64,000 nt of DNA from positions 3,490,449-3,554,448 of the forward strand of contig JAJEKV010000102.1 of the NCBI GenBank assembly GCA_021234155.1, in the 5' to 3' direction. Below, piece after piece: positions 29,720 to 47,634 of this stretch (positions are counted from its first letter, which is position 1; the number at the start of each line of letters is the position of its first letter). The stretch comes from Isoetes taiwanensis. Taxonomy: Eukaryota > Streptophyta > Lycopodiopsida > Isoetales > Isoetaceae. Position numbers and translations under genes: made by a program. The notes below the pieces were generated by a model. It saw nothing but the letters and a program-made list of their open reading frames with translations, did not search any database and was not told where the DNA came from.

Positions 29720-32084
29720 GTTAGTCAATTGCGTTTCCCATCATAATGTATTTGTAGAAATTATGAAACATGCACTTTTTTTCTGATTTGCTGGAATCAA
29801 GAAGATAGAAATAAATTCTTACTTTGAGAAATGTCTGTGAGAAGAAACTTAAATAGTGCTTTAAAAGGACCGGCAATGGCATCAGTCATTCTTTGAACCA
29901 GCAGCCAGGAAACAGAGACTAATTGTCAATGCTGCAATTTGCTTCTATCTCTATTGCAATGTGCCCCTAGCTTTACAAATGCTATAATAATTGGTGTCAT
30001 AGACCCAACTGGTTTTCATAGACATTACTTTAATCTTGAGAAAAAGAAGCTATACGGACCACCTTCTTTCCTCCGCTTTTATTCGATTTCTCAGGGATCG
30101 CTATTTTTGAATGAGCCAACAGGACCAGGTGGTCATTTCTAGTTGCAATATGTTATTAGCATTCAGGACATGTGGTTCATGCTTTGAAGTGGAAGTTCCT
30201 CAAACTTGGGAGGTCACAATCATGCGAAATGAACTAAAAGTATTACTGTTTAATCTGCTTATACGTGACTTATGGTAATCTTTCTTTGATTATTCTACCT
30301 CTGTAGGACTTACAAGGAGACATATGTTTTTGGTCGTGTTTTGTAGAACCTACAAGGAGCTCATGACGAAAAATGTAGTGAGTGGAAATGAGTGAAAGTT
30401 GTGCTTTAAGGAAGGTTGCTAGAGCTACGGAGCAAATCAAACAATTGAAGGTTACCTTGCAATTTAAACTGGTCATTTTTTCTAGAGATTCTGTACGCAT
30501 CGTTTGCTTAGCATCGTTTGCACAAGGCATGTGCATTCAAACTCTTTATTCATAGACAGAAAAGTTAAGATCCATTCCAGTGGTTCCCATGGCATGGCAG
30601 TTTGCAAAAAGAATAGGGGTAAAGGCTACTGTTTACATTATCAAAAAAGGAGCAAACGCCTCCTTTTTCTATACATATAGTCTTTGAGAATGTCATAGGA
30701 ACAAGTGTTTATAGTTTTACCCCTCATTTGTTTTTTAAAAAATCACCATTACTGCACAATTCCCATAAATAGATCACGCAACAACTTTAAAAGAGCTCAT
30801 AACATACCCACTAGAGGGATGAAAATACAACTCATAATATGCCAACTTTAGGGATGAGAACACACTATTAAGACATATGCAAATTGCACATGTTCAATTT
30901 AGAGCAAGATTCAAGCAAATGCCGGGGCAAAAAAATGTTGTCTAGATGCCTAAGCATCACTTGACCAACGTGCAAGAAATGCCACGGCCAATGGCACTTC
31001 CTTTGAAATAACACCTTAATAACTATTACAATACGATTTCAATTTTTGAATTGCAAAACACAAAAGAAGGGCAATAGTTCGAATTACTATTGCACAACTT
31101 AAAAGCCCAAAACTATAACCTATACTAAATGGAAAGAAAGAAAGAAAGGCTTACATGCATCGTCCATTTCATTGTGGAGATTAGATTATGTCACTATAAG
31201 CCTCTCATAGCAGACTTGTGTAATGCGACTTTTCATTTTGATTTTCCAGCACTAATGTCAACACCAATATTTTAGCAAATGGATTGAATTTTTTTTTGAA
31301 TAAATTGGGTTATCATTGTCCTAAAAAAGGAACAACATTTTCCTGTAAAGAAATGTTCAATTGATTAACATATTTAGGGTTTCAAGGTTCTAAAGTGTTG
31401 ACTATCATGGTAAAATCTTTAGTGTTAAGGGTAGATTGAAAATGTAGATGATGACTATTTTAGTGAAACCCGATATTGAGCAATTTAACGAGAACTTTTA
31501 TGTAATATAAGAAATAAACACGGACATGCTAGAGGAAATCAGATGCTATTATCCCCCAAATTTGTTGGCCAAAATGGCCATACAACAAAGAAAGCTTATT
31601 ATTATCTTCATGTGGATCTTAGGTCCAAGACTCATTTGTCCCAGCGTTCAGTCTAATCGTACACACTAGTTAATGTCTCGAGTTCAAAATGACCCACAGT
31701 TGCATTATGTATAGTTCCGTTCCATAGTATTTCTTTGTTTATCTATCTATTGAAATATGATTTATATGTCAATAGCCAATGGCCATATAATATTGCCTTT
31801 CTAGGGTTTGGATGAAATAAAGTACACGGGAAATCATTATAACATAAATAAGTTTCATAAATGTTAATAAAATATTCTTGATGATAACATCTAGAAGGAA
31901 ACTACGACAAATTCCTGTAGGGAGAGTTGACAGTACTTTGATCAGCATTCTAGTTAAGAGTTTGACCTAGAGGTTTGACAAAAATGGAGCCAACAGGTCG
32001 ACTCGGAGTTTGAGCAGGTATTCGCTGCGAGTAGAACTCCGGCTTTGGTTTCTTTGTTGTAGCTTTCAGTCAACTTCATATACC
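29720..32084. other. AT-rich, no identified gene
   Basis: Apart from ORF 29939-30142 and a short exon-like piece near 30390-30449 (SCALRKVARATEQIKQLK followed by GTTACC), nothing coding is recognised. 30600-32080 is AT-rich and unremarkable. Confidence 0.3.
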
Positions 32085-32103
32085 CCCTCATAGTACAAAT
32101 ACT

Positions 32104-32149
<46 letters not shown>

Positions 32150-34572
32150 AGAAAATTAATACGTCCTACGGCGCATTGTTCCAGTTTTAGCATGTTCTTA
32201 CGATGTAAGGCCCTATAGTGCTCTAGATAACCAACGATTCTACTAAGATTCTCTTAGATTCTCCTAGATTCTCTTAGAATTTTCTATTTTGATTGAGGTG
32301 CTTACCCATGAGCATTTAAAACCTTCTAAAATAATCTATTCTGGATCTGTGCAACATTTTTAAAACATTTTCTATTTTTAGACTAAGGTGCTTACCTTGA
32401 GCATCTAGAATATTTTTTTTTCAAGATTTATATTGTACACCTTTATTATGAAACATTTTAGAACATTCTATTGTCGCTCTTTGCAAAATCTTAAAAACCC
32501 ATGAGCTTAAAACCTTCTAAAATAATCTATTTTGGATCTGTGCAATATTTTTAAAACATTTTCTATTTTTAGACTAAGGCGCTTTACTTGAACATCTAGA
32601 ATATTTTTTTTTTCAAGATTTATATTGTACACCTTTATTATGAAACATTTTAGAACATTCTATTGTCGCTTTTTGCAAAATCTTAAAAAAATTCTAAGAT
32701 TTCATCAAGATTTTCTTAGATTCCTTAGATATTATGAAGATACCCTTAGATTCAATTAGATTTTAAGAGATTCCAGTTAGACTTGTATATTTTCCTAGAT
32801 TCTCTTACAATTTATGAGATTTCCTTATATTCCTTTCAATTCTTCCTGGATTCCCTTACATTCTAGAAATTTCTAGAACATTTTAGAACTTTTCTCGAAC
32901 ATTTTGAAAGTTTCAAAACATCCTACAATATTATAGTCTATTTTATCTTAATTAGAACATTACCCTTAAGTATATTTGAAACAAAAATTTTTCATAGAAT
33001 TAATGCTTGGTCTAGTGGTTAGAGTGGAGGGTTTGGGAGCTTGAGGACCGGGGTTGAATCCCCAATAACATAAAAAAATTTTAAAAGCCTTTCCTTAAGG
33101 AGCGAGCATTCAATATGAGCCTTAGGATCTTAGACTTCGATCAACGATCAAGATCTCACCATATAAAAGCAATATATAAACCCCGTAGGATACATTACAT
33201 ATAATTCCCAAAGCCCGTGGACCGTAGGATGTGTCCCCAAGCCCACGTGAGCCATGGGTTCGCGGACCCGGCCGGTCGGGGATCGAGATCAATGCGGACC
33301 GTGGACAGCGGTACACATATTATATGTAAACTCCCGGCCATGCACGGGCGTGGGATATGTCCCAAAGCCATTGAGCCGTCGGATCACCGAGCGGGACGAT
33401 CGGATAAAAGCGGACAAATATAAGAACATATATAGATCGGATATATATATCTATATATTCTTATCGTCGCCATGGCGTCCGTCTTCTCTCCATTCTTCTG
33501 ACGTCTTATATAATATGCATGATGATCCCGGTCCGAGATCGATCGATCTTGGCCCGTCGATCCAGAAGGACGGCTCACATGGGCTTGAATCCTACTACCC
33601 ACGGTGGCTTTGGGAATTATGTACAGAAATTTTTTATGATGAGATCTTGATCGTTGAGAGCTTTCCTGGGCTACCCCAACCCCGTCCTTAAAGATCCCCA
33701 TGTTATTGAATGATTCTTCGAGAACCCCCAACCCCCACTAGACCAAGCATTAATTCTATGAAAATTATGTTTCAAATATACTTAAGGGTAATGTTTTAAT
33801 AAGATAAAATAGACTATAATATTCTAGATGTTTTGAAACTTTCTCAAAATGTTCCGTAAAGTTCTAAAATGTTCTAGAAATTTCTAGAATGTAAGGGAAT
33901 AAGAATTAAAGGGAATATATTAAAATCATAAGAAGAGAATCTAGGAAAATATACAAGTCTAACTAATCTCTTAAAATCTAATTGAATCTAAGGAATCTTC
34001 ATAATATCTAAGAGAATGTAAAAAAAAATCTTGATGAAATCTTAGAGTTTTTTTAAGATTTTGCAAAAACGCCGACAATAGAATGTTCTAAAAATGTTTC
34101 ATAATAAAGGTGTACAATATAAATCTTGAAAAAAAAAAATATTCTAGATGCTCAAGGCAAGCTTTAGTCTAAAAAATAGAAAATGTTTTAAAAATGTTGC
34201 AAAAAATAGATTATTTTAGAAGGTTTTAAATGCTCATGGGTTTTTTTAAGATTTTGCAAAGAGCGACAAGAATGTTCTAAAATGTTTCATAATAAAGGTG
34301 TAATAATATAAATCTTGAAAAAAAAATTCTAGATGCCCAAGGCGTATGTCTAAAAATAGAAAATGTTTTAAAATGTTGCATAGATCCAAAATAGATAATT
34401 TTAGAAGGTTTTAAATGCTCAAAGCACCTCAATCAAAATAGAAAATTCTAAGAGAATCTAGAGAATCCAAGAGAATCTCAGTAGAATCGTTGGTTATCTA
34501 GAGCACTATAGGGTTTTATCATCGTAGAACATGCTAAAATCGAACAATGGCAATATTAATATATATATATAA
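32085..34572. mobile_element. Foldback element 1 with ~1.1-1.2 kb inverted arms
   Basis: The left arm runs from the (TA)n at 32105-32147 through GTTCCAGTTTTAGCATGTTC and the GAATCT/AGATTC arrays to a centre near 33425-33465 (ACATATATAGATCGGATATA). The right arm repeats the series in reverse order and complement (33700-34560), ending GTTGGTTATCTAGAGCACTA and AACATGCTAAAAT beside another TA run. Both arms include a tRNA-like segment at 33001-33066 and, truncated, 33720-33752. There is no transposase. ORFs at 33217-33731 lie in the central GC-richer part on both strands and are not convincing genes. Confidence 0.75.
33001..33066 (+). other. tRNA-like A/B box segment in foldback arm
   Basis: The A-box-like TGGTCTAGTGG (33008-33018) and B-box-like GGGTTGAATCCCC (33051-33063) are spaced as in a tRNA-derived Pol III promoter. 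Further copies lie at 34796-34850 and 35816-35873 (plus strand) and at 36571-36624 and 43502-43560 (minus strand). The best B boxes (GGTTCGAATCC) are at 35860 and in the 43.5 kb copy. There is no complete cloverleaf, so it is tRNA-derived sequence rather than a tRNA gene. Confidence 0.7.

Positions 34573-37421
<2,849 letters not shown>

Positions 37422-37463
<42 letters not shown>
37422..37463. repeat. (TA)n microsatellite
   Basis: About 42 bp TA run at the right end of foldback element 2. The matching tract at its left end is at 35215-35353. Confidence 0.95.
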
Positions 37464-37466
<3 letters not shown>

Positions 37467-39197
37467 TGGCCTTAAACTGATCCTTGTGACTAGCAAAGAC
37501 ATCCAAACACTTCAAGACTAACTAACTTGAGAATGCTGGACTTATCAGACCCTAAGAAGGGGGGCTTTAGAGAAATAACATTACTAGAATTAGACCAAAC
37601 TAACATAATCAAGAGTATAACCTTAGTATGGACCAGCATAAATAATACAAAGGGAAATGCCTATAAATATGGAGAATCTAGCTAATAGGGAAAACTAAGT
37701 AAGTAAGATCAAAATTATATTAATATTTCGACTAATGAAGATAATGCTAGGAAACAGTATTTATGCCACCAAATATTTATGTTTAAGTGTCAAGAAAAAG
37801 GTCAATAAAAGGTACCACACAAGCACAATTCAGAAAAAATATCATAGAATGTAGAGAAATGCCAACATAATGTAGGATGCAAGTAAACAAGGAGAGGCCA
37901 GCAAATAAAAGAGATCAGACACATGATTCATCAGGAAAAACCTGTATGCTGCTAGATACATGTAATTAGTCTAAAGACCAAGGATGGAGATTATGTTAAA
38001 ATACAGAAGGAAAAGGGTATAAATTGTTTCAACAGTCCTAACAACTAAAGGTTAGAATCAATGAATCTATCAGAAAGGACAGCAAAAAATATCAAACATA
38101 ATAATGTTTAGATTAATTAAAGAATACAAGCAAGATTTCAGAACTGGTTCACAACACAAGTGCTATATATCTTGAAAAAATCATCACTGCAGACCAGCCC
38201 AATAAGTCTAGAGCATTCATATTTAAAAAAAACCAAGATTCAGCAAAAGTTCCGAAATAGAAAAGACCTAGTAGAGAAAGGGAATATACAAGAAAAGCCA
38301 TAAGAGAGAAAAGGAACAAATCAGAAGGTATAACCAAGAGGTAACCGAAGAGCAATCAAAGTATTTTAAAGATCCGAAGAAAACCAAAAGATAACCAGAA
38401 GAGCCATTAAAATAACACATACATCAGCTGCATTAAATACTTTAAAGAGGATAATCCACTGCATAATAAGGTCAAAAAGTAATGAAGTGGATCCATTACA
38501 AATAATGTAAAATGTATAATAGATATATGAAAGAACTAAAAGTGATTGAAACCATAGTATTCATGATCAATCCGCTGATCATGAGGAAAAGGAAGTCTGC
38601 TTACCATTTTTCAGGAACAGAAATACAAATATTTAAAGTAGCTCATATAATGCAACTTCACAAGAAAGCATTAATGCAGCATCCAAAGACAAATACGAGA
38701 GAAGGAGCTCGGTTACCTGCAGCAAAAAAGCACTTATTAGCCTGAGAAGGGTAAAAATGCCTATGCTAGCAGGTAAGCTATGAGCAACCTTGGCCTTTCG
38801 GCCCTTTACCCGTTGATTAGATATAAATAAACAAATAATAACAAGAGGATCTGGTCACTTGCAAATTTAAGGATTAACATAAGGATCTAGTCACTTGCAA
38901 ACATAATAGATCTCCTGATGGCAAATACTAATTGAAAACAAGGTGGCAAAATATAACTACTTAACCACATTCTAATAAAAGAGCTGGTAATTAACTTCCT
39001 GTTAAGTAAAAGGTATGTATAAGGTTCCTGTTAAGCAAAGGGCATGCATAGAGCTAATCTGCAAAGGGAACTATAACAGGAATGCTCAATTAATTACTGC
39101 TAAGACTAAAGATAGATCAGAATCCAGGGGAACCAAGCAGAGTAAAGAATCAAACATAAATGATAGATCAGAAACAAAGGTAATGAAGCAACCATAA
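37464..39197. other. Purine-rich AT sequence, no gene seen
   Basis: A-rich sequence with many AGAAA-type strings and no coding signature. ORFs at 38149, 38512 and 39015 are short and low in complexity. Confidence 0.35.
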
Positions 39198-39653
39198 TTA
39201 ACAGATCAGAAACAAGGGGAACAAAGAAGGGTAATGAAGCAAACAATAACAACAACTGTAAGCCAGAATTATGCTGCATTCCAGACAGGAAAGCCATTCA
39301 ATGAGAACATCATGAAAGACCTGATTGAGTGGAATATCCTCATCCGATTCTTCTTCTTCAGAAAGAGTCACAACATCTGGAATCTGAGGAGGTTGCTCAA
39401 TGTCTGGAATCTGAGGAGGTTGCTCAATGATCCCAGCACTGCTACTGCAGGGAGCTAGGACAAACTTCTTGATCCCTGGGTCATTTTTGTCTCTGTTGGG
39501 ATCCAGCCCATATTGCCTACACATTTCCAATAACTGGCGTTTTGTGGGCTGCGTTCCTTCTGGCTCCAGACCATGCTTCCTGAGGAATTCAATCAATTTA
39601 GGTCTGGTATGGCCTTTGTTGGTAGCTCCTTCAGGCCTTCCTGCTCTGCTCAT
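39198..39653 (-). CDS. Small protein with AT-hook-like and acidic parts
   Basis: From the Met at 39653 the minus-strand ORF reads MSRAGRPEGATNKGHTRPK, where GRPEG resembles a degenerate AT-hook core. Then come LIEFLRKHGLEPEGTQPTKR and QLLEMCRQYGLDPNRDKNDP, a helix pair recalling SAP-type folds. A directly repeated PPQIPDIEQPPQIPD follows and then an acidic patch (SEEEESDEDIP). After FHDVLIEW the sequence turns hydrophobic and is probably intron read-through. An upstream Met at 39746 is possible but unneeded. I do not recognise the gene; the DNA-binding idea is inference from composition. Confidence 0.4.
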   Translation of the reverse strand: MSRAGRPEGATNKGHTRPKLIEFLRKHGLEPEGTQPTKRQLLEMCRQYGLDPNRDKNDPGIKKFVLAPCSSSAGIIEQPPQIPDIEQPPQIPDVVTLSEEEESDEDIPLNQVFHDVLIEWLSCLECSIILAYSCCYCLLHYPSLFPLFLIC

Positions 39654-39746
39654 CTTGCAAAACAGTAGGAGCAAAAATTTCCACATATTTAAAGACCACG
39701 GTGCTTCCAGCGTGGCCATCTGCCTGGCGCATTGCCAACTGATCAT

Positions 39747-40642
39747 GGAGCCTGAGTCCGGATTATATTGCCATATTTCAAGAACATTTTTAGATTAATG
39801 TAACAACCTGGAATATCTGGTTGTTGACATGACAGCAGCGGCTCCTCCTCCATCGTGTAGCCATCCACCGGATCGTTTTCTAAGAAGGAGACGGTAATAA
39901 GTTCAGCTCGGCCTTGGCCGGAGTGGACTTAGGTCATTTTCTTCGATCAAAATTAGGGTTAGAATGCTACTGCCACGCATGCATTCCAACGTGGAAATGA
40001 TATGCTTAAACCAAATCAAAGGATGTAATGGTAATTTTAAAAGGGGTCTAAGTTAAATACCCTATATGTTTACCATATAAAAGATTCAAGAGAAAGTGTA
40101 AATGTTCACAAGCTGCCCTAGGGGGTGAATGTGAAGGTAATATTAAAATAAAGTATTAGTCTAAAGATACCAAATCTCTTTACAAATGTTGGAACAATGG
40201 AAAAATGAAATCTTTGTAGGACTATGTAGAGTCAAGGGATCATGGTATAAATTAATAACCTGGGTGGCCCAAGAGAAAATAATAGAACCATGCATTAGAT
40301 CACAAACTTGAATCATTCTACCAATTCCAAGACAAACTTGCTGGAGACCAGGGACGGATCATGTAAAAAGTGCTTCTATTAGGTAGTGAGAGACATTAAC
40401 CAAGAGTGTTTGTTGGATAAATCTCTTTGGTCGAAATAGCTCAAAGCAAAACCAACTACATCTCAAAGTGGAAGATGTAAAACAACAATCCGAGAAGTAA
40501 AAACCAACAGATAATATATTCAGATCCTTTAAAAGGAGGCTTCAACCAATAATACCATGAACATATAAGGGGGGCTATACCTAAACTTCCTAGACATGCC
40601 AATGAGATAAGTAAGAATTAAATTAGGTTAAACTCTAGTTCC

Positions 40643-40644
<2 letters not shown>
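39747..40644. other. No gene seen
   Basis: Mixed AT-rich sequence with no recognisable coding or repeat structure beyond scattered A tracts. Confidence 0.3.

Positions 40645-40725
<81 letters not shown>
40645..40725. repeat. (TA)n microsatellite
   Basis: About 80 bp of TA dinucleotides, not flanked by foldback arms on either side, unlike the tracts at 35.2, 37.4, 43.1 and 44.1 kb. Confidence 0.95.
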
Positions 40726-40727
<2 letters not shown>

Positions 40728-43078
40728 TCCTATATATAAGATTACTAGAATTATCAATATCTATATCTTTCCGGCGAAAACTCGGCCAAAATTAGAATTA
40801 GTTTTTGTGCCCCTACCGCCTTTCTTCCCTCGTTCTTTTGTTCCCGACCGACCAAATGGATCGCACTATGGTGCGGCCCAAGACCCTTTTTTTATTCCCG
40901 GCTCAGACCCATCTGTTCCCGAACGAAGCTACCAATTGATCTTAGCCTCGGCTCAACCAAAGATGATATGCCCGCTTTGCTTCTTGTGATTGATCTTGGC
41001 CCTTCTAAGCCTACATTAATCGCCATATAAAGAACGCCCGGCATAAAAAAAAGCAAACCGACTTGGGGTAGGGAGTGTGTTTGCCTAATTGGCTTAGAGC
41101 AAACGAACCAAAGAATTACCTAGCTCTATCTCTGTTTGCATTTTTAGCGAAGCTCGCACCGACTAGCATCAACCTACGATTGGACGGCCAAGCTGACAAA
41201 AAAAACCCCGGGTGAGTTGCTATGCTTAAATTTATTCCGGTCCATTTTGAATAAATTAGTCGAGAGGGCAGATTTATGTTAGAATAAAGCAGAAGCAATT
41301 TGAGATTGGAAGCCATTTTTATATACTTTGATACCTGCCTTACTGTGTTAGGCTGTGTAAACAAGGTAGAAAAAAAAAATTATAGGACCGATTTCAAGCT
41401 CTTGCTCCCTTGGGATACATTAATTTGGCATTAAAACGTACCATGGATGAGGGAATAGCCGGGTTATACTTAAAATCCTTTTGTCGCCCATTGAAGCCTT
41501 TGCAAACTGGGTTGGAATTATTTCCCTGATCTAATTTTTTTCTAAGGTTATGAAAATGGAAGTGGGCAGTGCCCAAATCTGTATGGATTCTTGCTGCATA
41601 TAGGTTTTTGTAGAGAGATTCAGTGGGCCTGCTAGCTGTTGCAGCATATGATGGAATTTTTGCGACTCTATGGTTGGATATTGCAAAATCCGACTACTGT
41701 AATTAAAAGGAGGCGTCCCGGGTGCATGTGCAATTCAATCAGAATTTAAACTGAGTTCCTGACCTGTTCAACAATTCAGGCTGGACCTGCCGCACAATTT
41801 GGCGATCAACGCCCTTCTTCTCTATCCTTTAAGGTTTTCAGGCCTTTCGATCCCTTACCAATCAAACATGGCCTTCAGGATATCCGATGGGCGGTACTCA
41901 AGGAGGGAACGGGAACCATGATTTATGTGCCTGAATGCAGTTGCAGAGCATGGATTTGAGAATGGGGGCTTAAACAGTCTGAAGCTTTGATGTAGCAAGA
42001 AAAAAATGACCGTAATCATGAAGAGGGGCGAGGGAAAAGAGAAAAGCGAATCGACTTATTCTTACCAGATTAATGCCTTTCTACACTATGAACAGCTTCT
42101 ATATCTTCAGGATTTTAAAAATTCTTGTGGCTCTGACATTCGAAATTGAGGCTAATATCATGGAGGTCCATTGACGCCATGGCAATGGATAAAGTACTCT
42201 GGAAAGCACAGGGAACTCCAAATCATGGTTTTGTTTTTATTTCTTAGTGCAGGAGTCAGAGATATAGGAGCCCATGAATATGCTGGAACTTCTCCCATAA
42301 TCCGTGTACTTTTTCAATCGGAAACTATTTCTTTGGGCAACAGATTACATTTGCAGCCTAACAGGGCCATGAAATGAGTCAACTAGAAGTCTCCCATCTT
42401 GCCTTCTCGCTCAACAATTCTTAGCCTACTAGTTCTATGGAGGAAATATCATGGGATTCTCATTTATTCCAAAATAAATCGATATGCATTGCTATCTCTT
42501 GCCATAATTTTTTAAAATCAAATTCAAAATAGCTCGAGAATCTATTGAGTTCATGCTTTCTAAAACAAAGAGGACTCAACATGTTTTGTGTGACTTCGGT
42601 TCTGGCGGAGCTAGATTAAGGCATCGGATCATTTTCCCTAATAACAAATGTTTTGACAAAGCGAAGCCTCGAAAGAGGGTTGTCTAATTCTACGAAACAA
42701 AGAAGAGCTTCTTATCATGGAAAACAATGGAAGATTCAAAATGTTACTCGTTGATGGAGGCCATTAGCTAGTCACCTTGTTGGGCTTGGCGAGCAACCCG
42801 TTTCCCAATAATCCATTGTCCGAATATGAAATCAAAATATAGTAGCTTTAAGATGTGCGGCTTGGAGATGAAAGAAGCCGAGAATCTATCCAAAAAACAG
42901 AGATATTAGCAAAGGACAATGGGTAATGTGATTAGAAGCTTGAACATAAATTGTTAAGTGATTCGAGAGCAAGAGTAATCCATGGTCAAACACGAAATCT
43001 TAAATTATCCGGCCCATATTTTAGATTGTCGATTGAAATTGTACTTGATCCGCCCGAAATTGGATACTAAATTAAAGA

Positions 43079-43079
<1 letters not shown>
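40726..43079. other. No identified gene
   Basis: Moderate-GC stretches near 40800-41000 and 41700-41950 carry short ORFs (40807-40989, 42171-42377), but no domain is recognisable. Confidence 0.3.
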
Positions 43080-44151
<1,072 letters not shown>

Positions 44152-44461
44152 GTCGTAACAAGCGAACACGTAGCTACATATACTATTGGTGGAAACCTAA
44201 CCTTTTTAAATCTAACAAAATAAAATTTTAAGATAAACTACATCTTTGCATGTTGGTAAGGTATTAGTTATCGTAGCAGGTAAGGTATTACTAGTTATCA
44301 TCATCGTATTATATACCTCATAGCTCAACGGATGTACCACAAAACATTGAACATTTTCATGGTGGTATATTTCATAACTTTAACGGGTGTAGCAAGTCAA
44401 ATAAACCCCTATCCAGTTAAATAAACCCATGTATCAAGTGTACATGCATTCTATACTATTT

Positions 44462-44463
<2 letters not shown>

Positions 44464-44490
<27 letters not shown>
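44464..44490. repeat. Poly(T) run, ~27 bp
   Basis: It sits exactly at the left boundary of the first 3.14 kb duplicate. The second duplicate begins after a shorter T5 run at about 48202-48206. Confidence 0.9.
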
Positions 44491-44492
<2 letters not shown>

Positions 44493-47400
44493 TTATAAGA
44501 ATATGGTTTGCAAAGGCTCACTTTGACCTTAAGACATGAATTATAAGGGCACAAGGTGATCCATGTATTATGCATAACTATCGTGGTATGCATGAACTAT
44601 GACTTAAAAGCTGATTCAAAGTGGGAATCAAAATCATACAGGGAAGTTGTAATGGTCCCTTGGCACTTGGTGGTCTTCCTGAATGCATGAGCACGACCTG
44701 TTCTAAAAATGTTCTAAAAATGCTAACTTCTGCAAGACATGAGTCACCATGGACCATGCTTCACGGCACAATTCGGAGTCAACAAAATGCTTAAGACCTA
44801 GGTGGAAGTGTGGAAGGAAATAATTTTGATATAATTTCGTGAACTATGGTCTCCCATGATATGTAGGCTTGGCCTTTTTTTGTTTAAATACGTTGGTTTT
44901 ACCAAGTAAAAATTCTAATCATTTCATAGGGAAAATACCACGGACGAATATATTGGATAACCCTAATTATTTCATGTATGCTCTCCACTTGAACAGATGC
45001 GTTTGGGAGCACCATACATTTGGCATGCTTTATCTTCGATTATTCTCGGCCATAGATGAAAGGTATGGCTCGATTGCTCAAGATTTAGGTATTCAAAGAT
45101 GTAAGGAAGCCCCGTTATAAGGCAATTTAAGTAACTCGACCTGATGCAATGCATTGGTTGAACCCTAATTAGGGTGGACCAGATGATAATTCTTGGTACT
45201 CAAATAGCGAGTTAGATCTTTTTCTAGTCTGCATATGGTTCTTTACTGTATTAGATTGTAAAGCCAAATATTGCCTGCCTTTCATGTTCCTGTAATTGTG
45301 GGAAATATTGACAATAAGAAGTGCAATACTGGTGGACAAGCATCTACTGCTGTTTCTATGATCAAACAAGATATTGAAGATGCTTCTAGGAACACACAAA
45401 TCATCAAAGCTAAAGGCATTTCTGGAAGAAGGCTTCACCGTCAGTCCGACGATTTTCATTTGTACTTCCGTTGCTTAAATGCACTTCCACTGATTAAACA
45501 TATTCACTGCTTAAATGATTCTTAACGAGTTAAATGGTACAAATTATTCAAGGCATGCATAGCCTATACATATACATGTGGAAAAAGGTGGAAGATAATC
45601 TGGTTATTCTGTAATTTCACAGTAGGATCAATCTCAATTTAGCATTATCTAGGTGATTTCCAAAGGAAATAAATCTAGCTTAGCTTGTACTCACATGAAG
45701 AGAATTACAGGAAGATAATCTAGCCTTGCAAGGGAGTCAGCATGCTGGCACTACACAAAAAGGTGCAGATAAGGCATTAACAATGGGCTGCCTAGAGAAT
45801 GATGGCAAAGAGAATGATAGCATTGTGTTGATGACGGCTGCTGGGTTTCTAAATAAACATGACTTTGGTGGTGATTCTTGCAAGTAATCTTGAAGCTGGT
45901 GGTTATATGGGCATGGATAAATATGACAGTAATATGTAAACAACTGCAATTTCGCTGGAAAAGCATGACATATACAATGCTGGTGCAAATGATTATGTCA
46001 ACAATCAAAGTGGCAAAGGTGCAAAGTGACATAATCGGAATCCTCTGTTTACGACATCTAATAATCCTGGAGAATAATGTGAGATGCCAGCTGCTATGTC
46101 TCTAAGTGAACAAAGCATTGTGGAACTTCTCGCAATCTGCAGATCAACATGACCAAAGGCAATTATGCTAGAACAAACGTCTCCTCAGGTCTGCATAACT
46201 CTATTTGTTAAATACTTTGTGTGCATAGCTTTCTTTAACTGATAATAAGACATGGAATTAGTAATTTGATATATGTGCTTTTCAACTGGATGATTGCATT
46301 AGTAGAACGCTACTATAATGAGCTACGGTTTGTGCATTTGTGACCTATGTATTAGCTGCGGCAGCACGTGAACAGATCTAGCTAGAAGTCTATATAGAAA
46401 GAGGTTTTGTACTGCATGGTGCATGACTGTGTTTTTTGCACTTTAACATTGTTGCATCAACAAGTAGGTGTCGATTTTGTTAGCGATTTGCTCTACATTG
46501 AACTAATCCGGACTTGTCTCTCCTATTGCTAAGTAAAAGGTATAATAGCCAGTTTTGGCATTTGAATAATTAACTAAGGGCAGTTTGCTTTTGTGGCTTT
46601 GTGCTACAAATGTTCAGTGTAAGTGATTGCATGGCGTTGATCATAACTCGCTTAGGGTCTACAATATTGCATGTATTATCTTGAACTAAATGCATTGCCT
46701 TGCTTCTTTTGATACTATTGCTTTGGATTAGAAGTATTGTCTTTGGTCTTAAATTTGAACATGAGCTGTTGTATACAACAGGGAAGTTGCCCACAAAAGT
46801 CGCATTTTGTTGAGTGCATATTACTTGTAATTCTTTGCCTACATGAGAATGCTTTAGTTGCCTTTATCCTCTAGCTTTTGTTACACTTGGATATGGGGTT
46901 TTGCGGATGAGATACATTAACTTAAAGCAGTGAGCAAGGGACATACATGTTTAAAATGAATCTCATTTGTGTAGAAACTCTTGTTATCTTTCTTTGGACG
47001 GGATCATTTTCTTAACTACATTAAAGGCGTGATATGTGCATGTTGTCTGCAGCAGCTAATCTACATTTGTTATCTATGTGTTTTGGAAACATATGAGGTG
47101 AAGGGCTTAAAAGCTCAAAGAAATCTAATGCTTACATTAGTGACTTAGGCTCTTACCCTTCTAGGGCTAAGCGTCCTTTGGTTTCACTTTGCCAGTAACC
47201 GGGTTTCTTGCTCCTTGTTGTGTTTTCATGATTAAAGGAAGCTATGATTCTACTGGAACTTTCAATACGCAATTCTAGCCGAGTATTTACATGACAGAAA
47301 TGACATTCTGTAAATTAATATGTGTAATGCGTTGACAAGGTACCATTGTATATAATTTATTTCCCCTCTTTTAAGATGATATCTGGACAATAATTTCTGA

Positions 47401-47634
47401 AATAAGGATATAGTATTTCGTGCATTGCTTTCTACATGATATCGTGTATTTGAATTGAGTCTTGGGTATAAATTCTGGTAATTTCTTTGGCTTTAATAAA
47501 TGTTAACCATTTTTAAGGCTTAAGTCAAAGTTACACCTGTTTTGGCTTAAGGCTGCATATTGGCTTGAAGTGGTCTTTGCAAAAGGCCATGGATGGTAAA
47601 AGTCTGTTTTAACAGATTTTAAAAGGTTTTTTTT
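44491..47634 (+). repeat. 3.14 kb duplicated segment, copy A
   Basis: It starts TATTATAAGAATATGGTTTG and ends GATGGTAAAAGT...AAAAGGTTTTTTTT, and matches 48206-51349 almost base for base with small indels. Inside are ORFs shared by both copies: 44869-45120 (includes MYALHLNRCVWEHHTFGMLY) and 45271-45525 (includes MIKQDIEDASRNTQIIKAKG). Neither matches a family I know. It lacks the TG...CA ends and internal genes of an LTR pair. Confidence 0.85.

Noticed and set aside
33001-33066. Functional tRNA gene
   Set aside because: A and B boxes are present, but the acceptor and anticodon stems do not pair and the segment lies inside foldback arms.
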